Origin: Aplidium turbinatum
Lineage: Eukaryota > Chordata > Ascidiacea > Aplousobranchia > Polyclinidae
Assembly (NCBI GenBank): GCA_918807975.1
Contig: OU964928.1
Coordinates: forward strand, 1,240,001 to 1,304,000
DNA length: 64,000 nucleotides
Reading direction: 5' to 3'
Shown piece by piece: positions 20,423-32,200 of this stretch (its first letter is position 1; every line of letters starts with the position of its first letter). A program made the translations under genes and the position numbers. The notes below the pieces were generated by a model. The model was not told the DNA's origin. It saw only the letters and a program-made list of their open reading frames with translations, and searched no databases.

Positions 20423-22770
20423 TCCTAAAATTATGTTGACAAAAAAACAATATTTTCCGAAATACTGGTGTTGCCAGACGCTTTTTGGATTTTCAGAACA
20501 AGTGCCAAAATCTATTCCGTTATTTTAATGGTAAAAACAGCACAAAAGTAACTCAAACTCTCACAAAATATAGACAAAGACTCTATTTATCAACTACTAC
20601 TCAAACTATCAATTTATACTTGCAATTTTGGCTACTAACAGATCGGCCTTCAGTCAAATTTTAAGCTGCACGTCGCCATGGTCTATACATAAAAACTTGA
20701 ACCCCTACACAGCGTTGCCAGACATGGCCAAACAAAGTTTCCTGCAGCGAATTCGATAAATTCACCAGATAGCCTAACTTTTAAAAAGTTAATTAACACT
20801 ACCTTATGTTGTGTAGTGTTAATTAACCTAACCTTCAAAACATTATTTCTAATTTAGGTCATGAACTCCTGTGCCTTGTGGTATTTGAAACATGAATTTG
20901 CGATCATAGCCTACATTATAACTCTCTTTTTTGAAATGAATGCATGTAGAAATCCAGTTTGGCAGCAAATATACAATCGAAAAGCTTGTCTCGAAGTAGG
21001 CCTGCGTAGGCTATTAAACGGACCCAAGATAAGATCAAGAATGAAGCGCCCTGCGTTTCACCTTAGCTCTTTGCAACGTTATAGTTACCGTCGTGAAATT
21101 GTCGTTCTTTTGCATATATGTAGGCTAACGCTACCCAGTAATTCAAGTAATTTTGCAGTTGTGCTTCAGGATTCTGAAGCGTGATTAGGAATTTGCGTGC
21201 CTCTCAAGAAATCGCATGCCAATAACCTAAACGGATCCTTGCAACCAGCAGTTTCAATCACATATAGGCCTACGTAGTTTTTCGTCTCTTCAACGTTAGG
21301 CTATAGCCTACAGATGGTGGATGCCTCAACGACTGTGTAGGTATCGCGTTCTGGCCTTCAATTCAACAGACAGAGGTATTATTTTTGGTGTATATGACTT
21401 TGATGTAATCAGTACAAGTGATTTTTGCCGCTATCAGAGCACAGTCTGATGTTGCACACCCAGTATGGCTTAATTGTGGTACAGCTCACTAGACTATAGG
21501 CTAATATGATTTTGATACAGTAGTGATAGCCTATTACTTCTGGTTCCGTCAGTTAACGTTCAGTTTCCTGGGTTGAACTTATGATTTGAATTATGTTCTG
21601 TTGTGGAAAGACGATTGCAATCTTTTACGTTATGTGGTGACAATAAAATCATAATATATGCAATAAAGAAGCACAGACTCGTTCTCGGATCATTTCTGCC
21701 CCATTATTGCGCCCGAAATGTCGCTGTAGACTGGAAAACAATTCAAATCATTTTTTTTGTTAGAACCCAAATGAAACGACAGCAAGCAGTGGCCTCTAAA
21801 CTCTAATCTATCAAAAATTTAAACAACTAGGCTACTACGTTCCCACACTTTATATAATCTTCCAAGCAATTTTTCGCACAAACATTCCACCTTGACTGGG
21901 CCTGCAAAGTCACATTCTACATCAGCATCACAGATGGTGTTCTAATGGACAACGAAATATCGGACATTAAGGGGGCGATACTTTCTCGGATTCTAATTTC
22001 AGCGGACGTAGTGAGTAAAAACCCACTCATACGTAGCTGTAGGGCGTAGGCTAATGGAGACAGCGACATCCCGAGCACAGTAGCCTAGTGGTAGGGATGA
22101 CTTGAGAACGAGGTCTACAGTCTTGTTTAGCAGTAGAATGGAACGGGAATAGCCACCATCGGAACATAGGCCTAATTAAGAGGCTGACGGGTGTGATAGT
22201 AAAATTCAACCATGAATAATAAAAATAATTTGCGTTCTTCTGGTGAATATTTACTAGGTTACCTCCTGATGTTAAAGATGATAACTAGCTTTTGTATTTC
22301 CGACGTTTCGTCAGTCAGCACGACTGACTTTTTCAAGGTGGCTAAAACAATCAATCAATCAATCAATCGTTTATTTATCAAACAGGTTAACACAACCTGT
22401 TCAGCAACGATGGCACAACACAAAAACATACCGGTACTGATAAAATGAATAAAGTAAAGCAGCAAGAATCAGAATTAAAACACGCAACAAGACACCTAGA
22501 GGTTAAACTGAATGCAGTGAATGCCTAAAACCAGTAGGCTACTTTCCAACAGCGTAAATTATCTAACTATTGGGCCACCGTCAAGAAACGTTGAAAGGAC
22601 ATCAGACAAGACAAAAAACAGGGGGATTAGCAATAACAATGATGGAGAAGACGCACTGAGAATGGAAAAGGTAAAGTTGAAGTAATTTTTTGTACACAGA
22701 GGGAAATTCTGACCATCTTTCTGGTTAAGAACATGTTGTGCTTTCTGTATCACTTATCATCAAATCATTT
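20423..22770. other. Intergenic with GTAGGCTAC-type words
   Basis: No supported exons. A perfect 15-base inverted repeat (20788-20827) and a short (CAAT)n run near 22349-22367 are the only ordered features. Words such as TAGGCCTAC, GTAGGCTAC and TAGCCTAC are frequent between 20.9 and 22.5 kb. Confidence 0.35.
20788..20827. other. Perfect hairpin
   Basis: Arms GTTAATTAACACTAC and GTAGTGTTAATTAAC are exact reverse complements of 15 bases around a 10-base loop. It could be a cruciform or a minimal foldback remnant. Confidence 0.7.
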
Positions 22771-22777
22771 ATCAGCT

Positions 22778-22925
22778 CAGTGGCCGAGTGGATTTGCCCT
22801 TGGCTCCGGTGCTGGTAGATGTGCGATCGATTCCAGGTCGGGTCAAACCAAAGACTATAAAAACGGTACCGATTGTGTTCTTTTTTGCACAACGCAGTGA
22901 GAACAAGCCGGGTAATAATGTGATA
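22778..22925 (+). repeat. tRNA-derived SINE head (family 3-like)
   Basis: GTGGCCGAGTGGATTTGCCC gives an A box, and GCGATCGATTCCAGG a weak B box. The following AAAGACTATAAAAACGG runs into unrelated sequence. It is probably a truncated SINE; a functional tRNA is unlikely because the stems do not pair well. Confidence 0.5.
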
Positions 22926-23253
22926 ACATCGTAAACCTGATATAAAATAGAAAATGGGCACTGTCGCTAAAGATCTTACCTGTTGTAGAGCGACAATAAA
23001 TAAAACCATAACATTATTATTACGGTATTGCAAAATCATTCTGCAAGTGCTGCTACCACACCAATTTTGTTTTATTTTTAAGCACGTTATCGCCTGCTTT
23101 TTGGCTTCTGATAAGATTAACAATTTACAAAATGATGACGAACGCTTTGTATGAACAGGTTGACAACAATGACACATGAAGCGAAAATGATGTAAGAGGA
23201 TTAGAGACAATCACTAAACAAGATGTAGGCTATGATGGCAAAAAACATCGTTG

Positions 23254-26200
23254 TCACAACAACGGTTTAAATAGAGAATCGTCATAAAGATCCACAGCGT
23301 CGACATAAACGTCACTGTCGCTGTCCGACATCAGCAGCGAATCCGACGACGACACGTAATCATATCCATGGTAACGATTGCACCACCCAGTGCTGGGTTG
23401 AAGCTTCTCAGCTACAGATCTGAGCAAACAAAAGCAGCAGTCTCATAATCATTAATCAACTACACCTTTCAAAAGAAAAGAGCAATGCCCTTTGCGATAA
23501 ATGTTTAGCGTCACTGAAAGGTTTTAGGCAGAGACAACATTATATTTAACATTATATAAAATAAAAATAAAAACAAGCGAACGTTTTCGGCTGGTCAGAC
23601 AGCCCTTTTCAAGCCTATAAGAAAAATATTTTAAAACAATTACTAAAAAAACATACAGTATCAGTATGATTCTTTACTATTTCTTTTAAAATATTGTTCT
23701 TAATAGGATTGAAAAGGGCTGTATGACTAGCCGAAAACGTTCGCTTGTTGCTTTCTTATATGTTAAATATAGTGTAGTATTTAATTGATTGTTCAATTAA
23801 ATAGCAAAATTAAATAATTCAGACCATGCAGTGGAAAACATACTTTCTTCTCTTTCTTCTTTGCTTGCTTTTAGATTTTCTTCTCTCAACTTTTCGTTTG
23901 CTCGTTTGATCGAACCCTCGTCTGCAACTGGAATACGACACTTGGTTAAAATATTATAAATACAGGAGCAAATGATGCAACATTTCTTCGAATGCTTTGT
24001 CCTAAAAGCGGATTTAGTCGAGTTCAAAGATAGAGCAAGAGCCTGCATGATGCTCTGGGCTACGGCCGTGTGACACACGATGAAGAAGAAGTTAAAATAT
24101 TCCCTTTTTGTGTCTGATAAACAAATAAGCTTTTGTTGTTGGCCTTACGTGATCCAGGGATGCAATTCTACCTTGAATTCAATGTAGATCACTCTGTAGG
24201 TTGTAGCCTCACCATGAGATTGGGGCCTGTTCGACCTCCCAAGGCTCCACTATAAATTGCGTGAGTAAAGGAGTTTTTAACCACAATCAATCTACCCCGT
24301 TAGCTCAGTGGTTACGCGCCTGGCTCAAGATCACGCGGCGCTGGTTCGGCTCTCGGGGTGTGAGCTTGAGCAACGCATTTCAGGACTGCTCTCCATTCAG
24401 AGGCACCTAGTGAATGGAATAATTCTCCGGCAACAACACTTCAACAATCGGAAAACTTCACTCTGCCAATCTCGGTAACCGGCCCTGCATCAAAAGCCTC
24501 TACAAGTATGCGAAACTACCAGGATTAACTTATCAAGGCTTTGTCAGTCTGAGGATAAAGATTCAAAACCAAACCAATCAATCAAATGACTCCATTGATA
24601 ATAATTTATAGATATTTTTAATCGGCTGAGTACGCGAGTTACGTTGTTACACCACGTTCAGGAGACGTTGGTTCGACGCCGTTCGAGAGCACTTCGGCCA
24701 GGTCTTGACAAGACACCGAAACAAGAACAACTGGCTAGATGACTGTGTGGTCTCTTGCTGCGTTGCATTTGTAATTTGCAATGTAACATTACGTGTCGTT
24801 TTTGACCTCACCATTTGAACAAGATGCACAGCATCACAAGAAGAAATAGAACTCCCGCCACCGCTCCAGTAACAATAAATATGGCGACTGTCTCTGAAAC
24901 TCCAGCGTTCTTTCGGACAAAGGTGATGACGTTGTGAATGATGGAGTCAGGGTTCACTATTTCTGAATGAAGAAGATCAATGTATTAAATAAAGAAAAGA
25001 AAATATTACAAATGTGTAGGTTGGTTTGGCAACCGCAAATAATTCAAAACTATAATAGTAAAAATATTATCAAAATAATTGAATTTGAAGTAGGTGATAA
25101 AATTGGGAGATAAGTAGCTAATCCAGAACCATAAACAAACGATCAACAACAACAAATTGACCACTAGCGGCACACAAACATATACTGTAGAGTCTAATGT
25201 TTTTACGCAGTCAATCGGTTTCTACATATATATGGTCTAAAGTTAAGACAGCGACGTAGCTAGAAAAAAAAGGTTAGGGGGGCAAAAGCAATAGTAGGGG
25301 GAAAAACGTCACTTAATATAAATAACAATGATATTAAAACATTTTAATAGTAATAAAACATTTTTTTAGGCGGAGGGAAACAAGATTAAATTTTAAGGAG
25401 CAGATTGTTCCCCCAAGGCCCCCCGTGACTACGTCCTTGAATTGGGTTTTTCAATGTGTGTGTTGTTATCAAAGTTAGACACTTACTGTTGTTGATGACT
25501 GCAACCATGTGATTCATAAACAGCCAATGATGATTTCCGTCTTTGACTACGCATGAATAGACACCAGACAGCACTTTACTGCCAGAAGCGGAAGGCATTA
25601 AAAATAAACTTGACCGCAAGGACACCTGATCCCTTGACTCACTTATCTTGAATTGAGGGTCTTCTATAACCTTTAAGTTGAAAAAATGGTAAATCAACGT
25701 AACCTAAGATAAAAAAAAAATCAAAATTATTATAAATGATAAATGCATAAAGTCATGATAGTGTCAACAATTTCTTGAAGCGTCACAATGTAGACTTTAG
25801 CGACCTGTTTTAGCCTGATGCTGCGAGTTCGCTGTGGTAATAGCGAATCGCACTGGATTTCGGAACACAGTTCCTTAGTCATGTGCTGTGAGTATGACGA
25901 ATTTCTTAAAGTCTTATGGTTTTTTTTATTTTTTATTCTTACATAGTTGCGTCAGAAAAAGATTTTTGTATCGGTTGGGCAGTCGGGGGGTGAGAGCCCT
26001 GATGCATGAAGTATGAAGGGGAGTCAGTTTACCTTCTTTCAACTTTCATTAACCTCCTCTGACTATGAATGTGGCTGCATTGGAATAGGTCCAACAACAA
26101 TCAACGATGTAAAAAGATAAATCTTCATGCAGAAACAAAAAAAAATGTATGCACTTGTTTTAACGTCCTAATGCGCTATACAAACATCACAATAACGTAA

Positions 26201-29200
26201 TTGTTGACTCACCGGCAAGTCATCTTTGTACCAGCTGATGGTGGGAGGGAAAGTGACTTCCTCAGACACAGGAATCACGCACGCGACTTCTCGAACATTT
26301 TCATTGTCCTTCACCATCGAATCTTCCGTATGAGGGGGGAGTGAGGGGTGTGGAGGAGGTTGGGTCGTGTTCTTGGCGGTCAAGGTTCCACTTCTTGTTT
26401 TAAATCCATTTGCAAACGATCCGCCATAGCTTGAGTTAGTGGCGTTGGTACCTTTCTGAGAAAGTCTCCTGGGCTTGAAAACCTTCTGCAACGTCGTCTT
26501 TAAATTATGAGCGAATCTGTTGAACCAAGTTGCGTTTGCGGGGAGATTCGCGGTCGGCTCATGTTGGTAGGCAGGCTTGAAGTACCAAAAGTTAGTCACA
26601 ACTGCAAAGAATATGACCAAGCGATTAATTTGTGAATTGATAAGATGAAGAATGAAGTTTGCCATAAGAGTTGATGCCCAAAGATACTGCTTCCACGACA
26701 AAATCGTTTCTAACATTATAAACATTATTGTCACAAATCATTATATTGGATCACAACGTAAATGAAAAGTATAAGCACGAAAACAGCACTCGGCTTTGGA
26801 AACGATCGCTTATGAAGAAAAATAAACTTAACCGACAATTCTTGCTGAAGTATATTGATCAAATGTTAATGTATGTAACTTTGCACTGCTAATTTTTGTC
26901 TGAACATTTTCGTAAGTTTTTCACGTCCTAATATCTGTTCAATTTCATTCCCACTCTAGTGCAGATGTTTCCAATGACGTCACGTCAGGCTTGCTTCAAC
27001 CCAATTGTCTGAAATCTACCGAGTAACATTATTTTCGTTATACATTGTCCAATGTCCGTGCGAGCAAAACTTTAAAAAAATGTTGCCGAATAAATTTTAC
27101 ACTTTATATCCAGACAACAAATCAATCGTTTTTTACATTGATACAACGTCTAGATACGTTGTATACAAAAACGGTTGATTTGCTGTCTGGGTTAATGACT
27201 TCAAATATGATGTCATCAACCCACGTGGTTTGTTCATGAACAATGAGCTGGGCATTCCCCTCATGTTAATGAGTTGTCTCCCCTCCACTATATATTCAAC
27301 CTTGTTCTGCTTGACGCTGTAGACGTAACCGGTGAATCCTGACGTTTTCCTCATGGTGCCAGAGGGAGGAGAGACATCGAACTGGCAATCAAAAACATTA
27401 CAGGTTTAGTTCCCTCGCCACCAACGAGCGTTTCTGAGAATCTTTGTCCGAGAATCTTTGTCCTCGGACTGACAAAGCCTTGATTGATTATTCCTGGTAG
27501 TTTCGCATACTTGTAGAAGCTCTTGACACAGGGCCGGTTACCGAGATTGACAGAGTGGAGTTTCCGATTGTTGAAGTCTTGTTGCCGGGAAATTATTCCA
27601 TCCATTAGGTGCCACGAGGCTACCGACAACCGGTTGTTGTGCGACTTCAGAAAAGCATCAAGAAGTTTCCAACCAGGGGTAAACTTATACTTTGAACATA
27701 TTTTTATCCCATCAAGAAGATAAAGCTAATTGATTGATTGAATTTTTATTTTCTGACTGGGAAAGCTTCTTTGACTACAAGTAGCTTCGCATTCTTGTAG
27801 AGGCGTTAAACCACTGACACAGCCCCAGTCAACGAGATTGACAGAGTAAAGTTTCCGATTGTGTTGAAATGTTGCTGCCGGGGAATTATTCTATCTACTA
27901 GATGCCGCCAAATGGAGAGCAGTCCTGAAATGCGTTGCTCAAGCGCACACCTCCAGAGTCGAACCAGCTTCACTTTGTTTCGGGTGCGCAACCACTGAGC
28001 AAACGGGGCGGACAGTTGCTAAAGCAGCAAAGATAAACTGTATTAGACAAACTTAAATTGTGACATTGTAATGTTCAATAGCTGGGGGGTAAATCTAGCT
28101 TTCCAAAGTGACATAGGCTACGGGCCACACCCACAACATGAGGATTGATTCATGGCCTGTATAATAAAAATTGGTTAATGATAATGAAAGTCGGATGAGG
28201 GAAAGTAAACGTAAAAAGCTTGAGAACCTCTGGTGGCAAGCGAGCGACAAAAGATTTACTACAACATCAGTCAGATAACTTTGTTTTACAGAAGACATGA
28301 ATACAATTTTGGCAACGAGGGTTTTTACAATTTCAATGATTTTCTTGAACCATGCACAAATACAACCTAACAAATGTCGTCTGGTTGCTAGCAGAGCTGT
28401 GGAGTCGGACCCGAAAGGATTTTGGTTTCGTTAAAAGAGTAAAAAATTTGAGTCGGAGTCGTCTCCGGCTTGAGGCTGTCTCCGACTTGACACAAAACGA
28501 TGAACAATAAATTTTTTGTTTCCAAACTTTTTGTTCTTGTCAACCTCTCGTATTGCTCTCTAAAACTTTGCCAGAAAATAGAACGTGTTTACTATGTCAT
28601 ATTTTGTAAAAGTCGCCGTTTCAGTGTCTTAAGTGAAACTTAAGTGAAATTGAATTTAAAAAAGTGAAAAAGAACAAAAATTTAAAAAAAATGGCAACCA
28701 CTAAAAATTTGGCAATCTGGAAGGCGGAGTTGGAGCCGGTCAGCGATAAATCGAGGAGTTGGAGTCGTATAATATTCGCCGGCTCTACAGCCCTGGTTGC
28801 AAGGTTGTATTAGTCCAGCATGGTCTACATAGGATTATTGGAAGACCTCCACTCTCACCTTCCTGTGTCCTCCCACAATGAGCAGCTCTCCAGGAAGATC
28901 CAGCTTGGAATCAATCGGCATCTTATTCGCTCTAGATGCCCCGTTCAGTATCAGACGAACCTCGCCGTTTCTGTGACGTCACAATGCTTGGTTGAAGACA
29001 GCACGGTGGTCTTTGTCAACAATCACAGCCAACGATAAAGAATTATTTTTGTGTCTTCTGTCCCAACTTCATCACAACGTAATGAAAAAGAACAGTAATA
29101 GTGGAAGACTAACCAGGAATTAGCCGCAAGTCATCTGCACCCATTTCTGATACTGGTAGGTTAAACAATTGCAAACAACATTATAATAATTAGTGTATAA

Positions 29201-32200
29201 TGGGCCAATCTAACAGATGTTCGCAGGTGCATCCATTCCTTTTCTTACATTATAATAGTTTACAACTAGAGCAGTGACTGGAAAAAATACGAAGCTAAAT
29301 ATCTAACGTTTGTCTTTTGGCCAGAAATATATTTGAATCAACGTTTTGACAGAAAGACGATCCTAGGCAGGCCAATATTTTCCCGCCACTAATCTCAGGT
29401 TCAGTTGTAGATGCGGCTACCACGTTCTATGACGACAGACAATAGATCAATGACGTAACAAAGAATGACGTACGTAAAAAAGAACATTCGAAGTTTGTTC
29501 CAACCTCCAAGCCGCAAGGTGTCGTTGCTGATGAGCACACTTATCTTCCCACCTTTCCTCGCTTGGACAAACTTCACACGTATCCCAGCCTCTATAACCA
29601 CCTTCCATTGAGTAGCCAGGTCGTGTTTACCTGAATAAGTGTGAAGACATCAATGAAACATCAGGACTAAGAAATAAGGAAAGTAATTGGACAGATTGAT
29701 CCCTTGAAAACTTTATATGGCAAAAATGAAAAGCAAAATCTCCTTCGTTGATCTGTTGAACAAGCAACAATATGTTGACGACTGATCTACACAGCACGTT
29801 CTTTGATTATTAGAAATAAATTGTTTCTTTTCACGCCAGTCGGTGCTTTGCTATGTAGTAAACATCGACTTCTAATTGTTAGATCAACTTCAGACTTTAT
29901 TCAAATAAATATGTAGGTATGTTGAACACAAGCGGTTTACTTTCTCTTCGTGAGGTAACAATTTCATTGCTGTTTGTCCTCACAGCTATAATCCTATAGT
30001 TGTTTTGCGGTGTGGCGTAGATTTTGACGAAACACAAACTGCTCTCTGGCGGCCTTACGGTGGTGTTGGAGATTTCTGCACCCTTCCCCGGATCAAACGA
30101 AGTTTACGGCGCATAGAAAAAACAATTCGATAGGACTGTTTCCAACTTACCTCGGTTGAATAGAAGTATCGCGTCACCTCCTACCGGTTTGAAGATAACA
30201 TCGATCGATGCGAGATCTTCTGGCTTCAAGGTAGTTGCTTTAAAGCGCACTGGGTCGTAGGTGTATTGGAAATGGGGGGCTGGCTGTTTGACCCAGTACA
30301 TCAACACAAAGGGGAGGTACAACCTATTTCGAGTCAACACAAAATTACTTAACTGTGGAAATCTTCTATCCTTGGACTAAGAAAGCTTCTTACAGAGCTT
30401 ATTCCTGGCAGTTTTGCATACTTGTAGAGGCTTTGAACCACTGACGCAGACCCAGTCACAGAGATTGACAGAGTGAAGTTGCCGATTGCTGCAATGTTGT
30501 AGTCTGTGAATTACTTCATCCACTGGATATCACTGAATGAAGCGCTGTCCTTGAAACGCGTTGCTCAAGCGCACACCCCTGAGCTTGCAATGTAAAATGA
30601 GATAGGCTACATAATCAACTATCAACGGAAAGGAAGCCAGGCAGCCATAGATCCATCAACGCACGACAGCAGTAGCCTAGCCCATGGCCACCTGGAGATG
30701 CGGCCTGATTTGTCACATTTTGCAGATTTTGATTACAGCTACTGCTAGTGTTTGACAGACATTTTCTGAGATGTTTTTACTTTTTGCTATTTCTTAAGAA
30801 TATAAAAGCTTTTTGTTGCCTTGGGGAAGCAATAGCAAATAAGGAAAAGTAAGTTGAAAAACCCTGAATCAGACTGCTATTGAAAAATTAACAGTCTGAC
30901 TAAAATCTTCAAAATCAAATTTTCTTTGTTTTTCAACATGTGAGGATGTTAAAACCTATTGTGTCATCTGGGGAAAAGAATAAAGAAAGCGTAAAAATAT
31001 AATTTTTAGAAAAATTTATATAAACATTCGCCCAAAGTTGGCAAAATTTGAAAATTTCTGCAAAATGTGACAAATCAGGCCGTATCTTTAGGTGGCCATG
31101 CCTATTGCCTAGCCTCATAAATATTTTTGTAACGCGCTCAAAGGATAAATTGCTCTACCGTGAATATAACGAGTTTGTCCCAAGAAAGATAATACTACAA
31201 ATAAACTGTTGGTTTCCCTTCCTGAAATTTTGTCTTGATTGCACCTTTACCCTCGGACTGGAAAAGCTTCTTGAAGAGCTTATTCCTGGCAGTTTCACAT
31301 ACTTGTATAGAGACTTTGAATCACTGATGTAGATCGGTCACCGAGATTGACAGAGTGAAGTTTCTGATTGTTGTTAAAGTGTTGTCTGTGAATCTAAGTT
31401 TAATAGAGCTTCAGAGAAATATTAACGTTTGTACCCCCTCATTTCTGTTGTTATACAAGAAGTCATCACCTATGATTTCCATCAAAATACGGCAAATTCG
31501 CTTCTTCGTAGTCAAAAATATTTTGAGGCTGAAGTATTTCAACATCAACGTGAGACACTTGATCAAATGACGTCACCGCAAGAGATGCATCTTTTCTTTT
31601 CAACGGAAACTGCTTGAAATTGACCCAAAGAAGTGATATGTACCCTGCAAGTAAATGAAGAAAATAAGCAAACAAGCATCTGCTACTTGCTGCAACCAAC
31701 TTATAAAATGTCATGCGCAGTTGTTTCTGGAACTTTTGAAACAAAAGTTCCATGAAAACCGACACAATATGAAGGTATTTATTATTTTAAAAGCTACCCT
31801 AAACCACCGTTGAACACTTCAAACTTATTTTAAATAAAAATGAGAATTTATTTTTTGTTTTTGTAAAACAAAAGTTAATCTTTAAATTAGTCCAAAATGA
31901 TAAGAGTAGATTTATGTAAAATAAAACTAGAATTTGAAAACCTTCAGAGTTTCTATCGAATATAAATTGGATTAGGAAGTTTATGAAGATATAGTTGGAG
32001 ATTGGTGGTGAAGAGTAAACATCTGGCTTGCCTCTAAATCCCTCATCTTCATTGTATCTTCCCAATGAAATCTTTCCCTTCATGGAAGCCAGTATCGCTC
32101 GCGTTGTGCGCAAAATGGAATCCCGGGGTGTGTCAGGGTGAGTGGGTAAAAACCCTTCTTCTGAAGACCATAAATTTCCCCAATATTTGGGGTCATTTAA

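Larger units (their letters stand above)
23254..26601 (-). other. Ig domain, transmembrane segment and tail of the receptor
   Basis: Exon 15 starts with a Pro/Thr/Asn-rich stalk containing a dibasic KPRRLSQK, then half an Ig fold (REVACVIPV, TISWYKDDLP). Exon 16 supplies the other half (SGVYSCVVKDG). The invariant Cys-Trp-Cys pattern is present. Exon 17 holds the single membrane span (VAIFIVTGAVAGVLFLLVML). The tail of about 80 residues begins with CCRRG, a likely palmitoylation site, then a strongly basic stretch, then serines and acids (SSSDSLLMSDSDSDVYVD) with tyrosines in YHGYDYV and DVYVDAV. There is no kinase, ZU5, death or PDZ-ligand motif. Confidence 0.8.

Noticed and set aside
22349-22367. 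(CAAT)n run as a CRISPR-like or regulatory array
   Set aside because: A simple microsatellite of about four to five units; no spacers.
22725-23210. 161-codon minus-strand frame
   Set aside because: It runs antisense through the SINE head at 22.8 kb and low-complexity DNA, and has no domain or splice context.
24291-24360. Possible functional tRNA gene
   Set aside because: A and B boxes are present, but the acceptor and anticodon stems do not pair, and the unit continues into a SINE body seen many times in the window.
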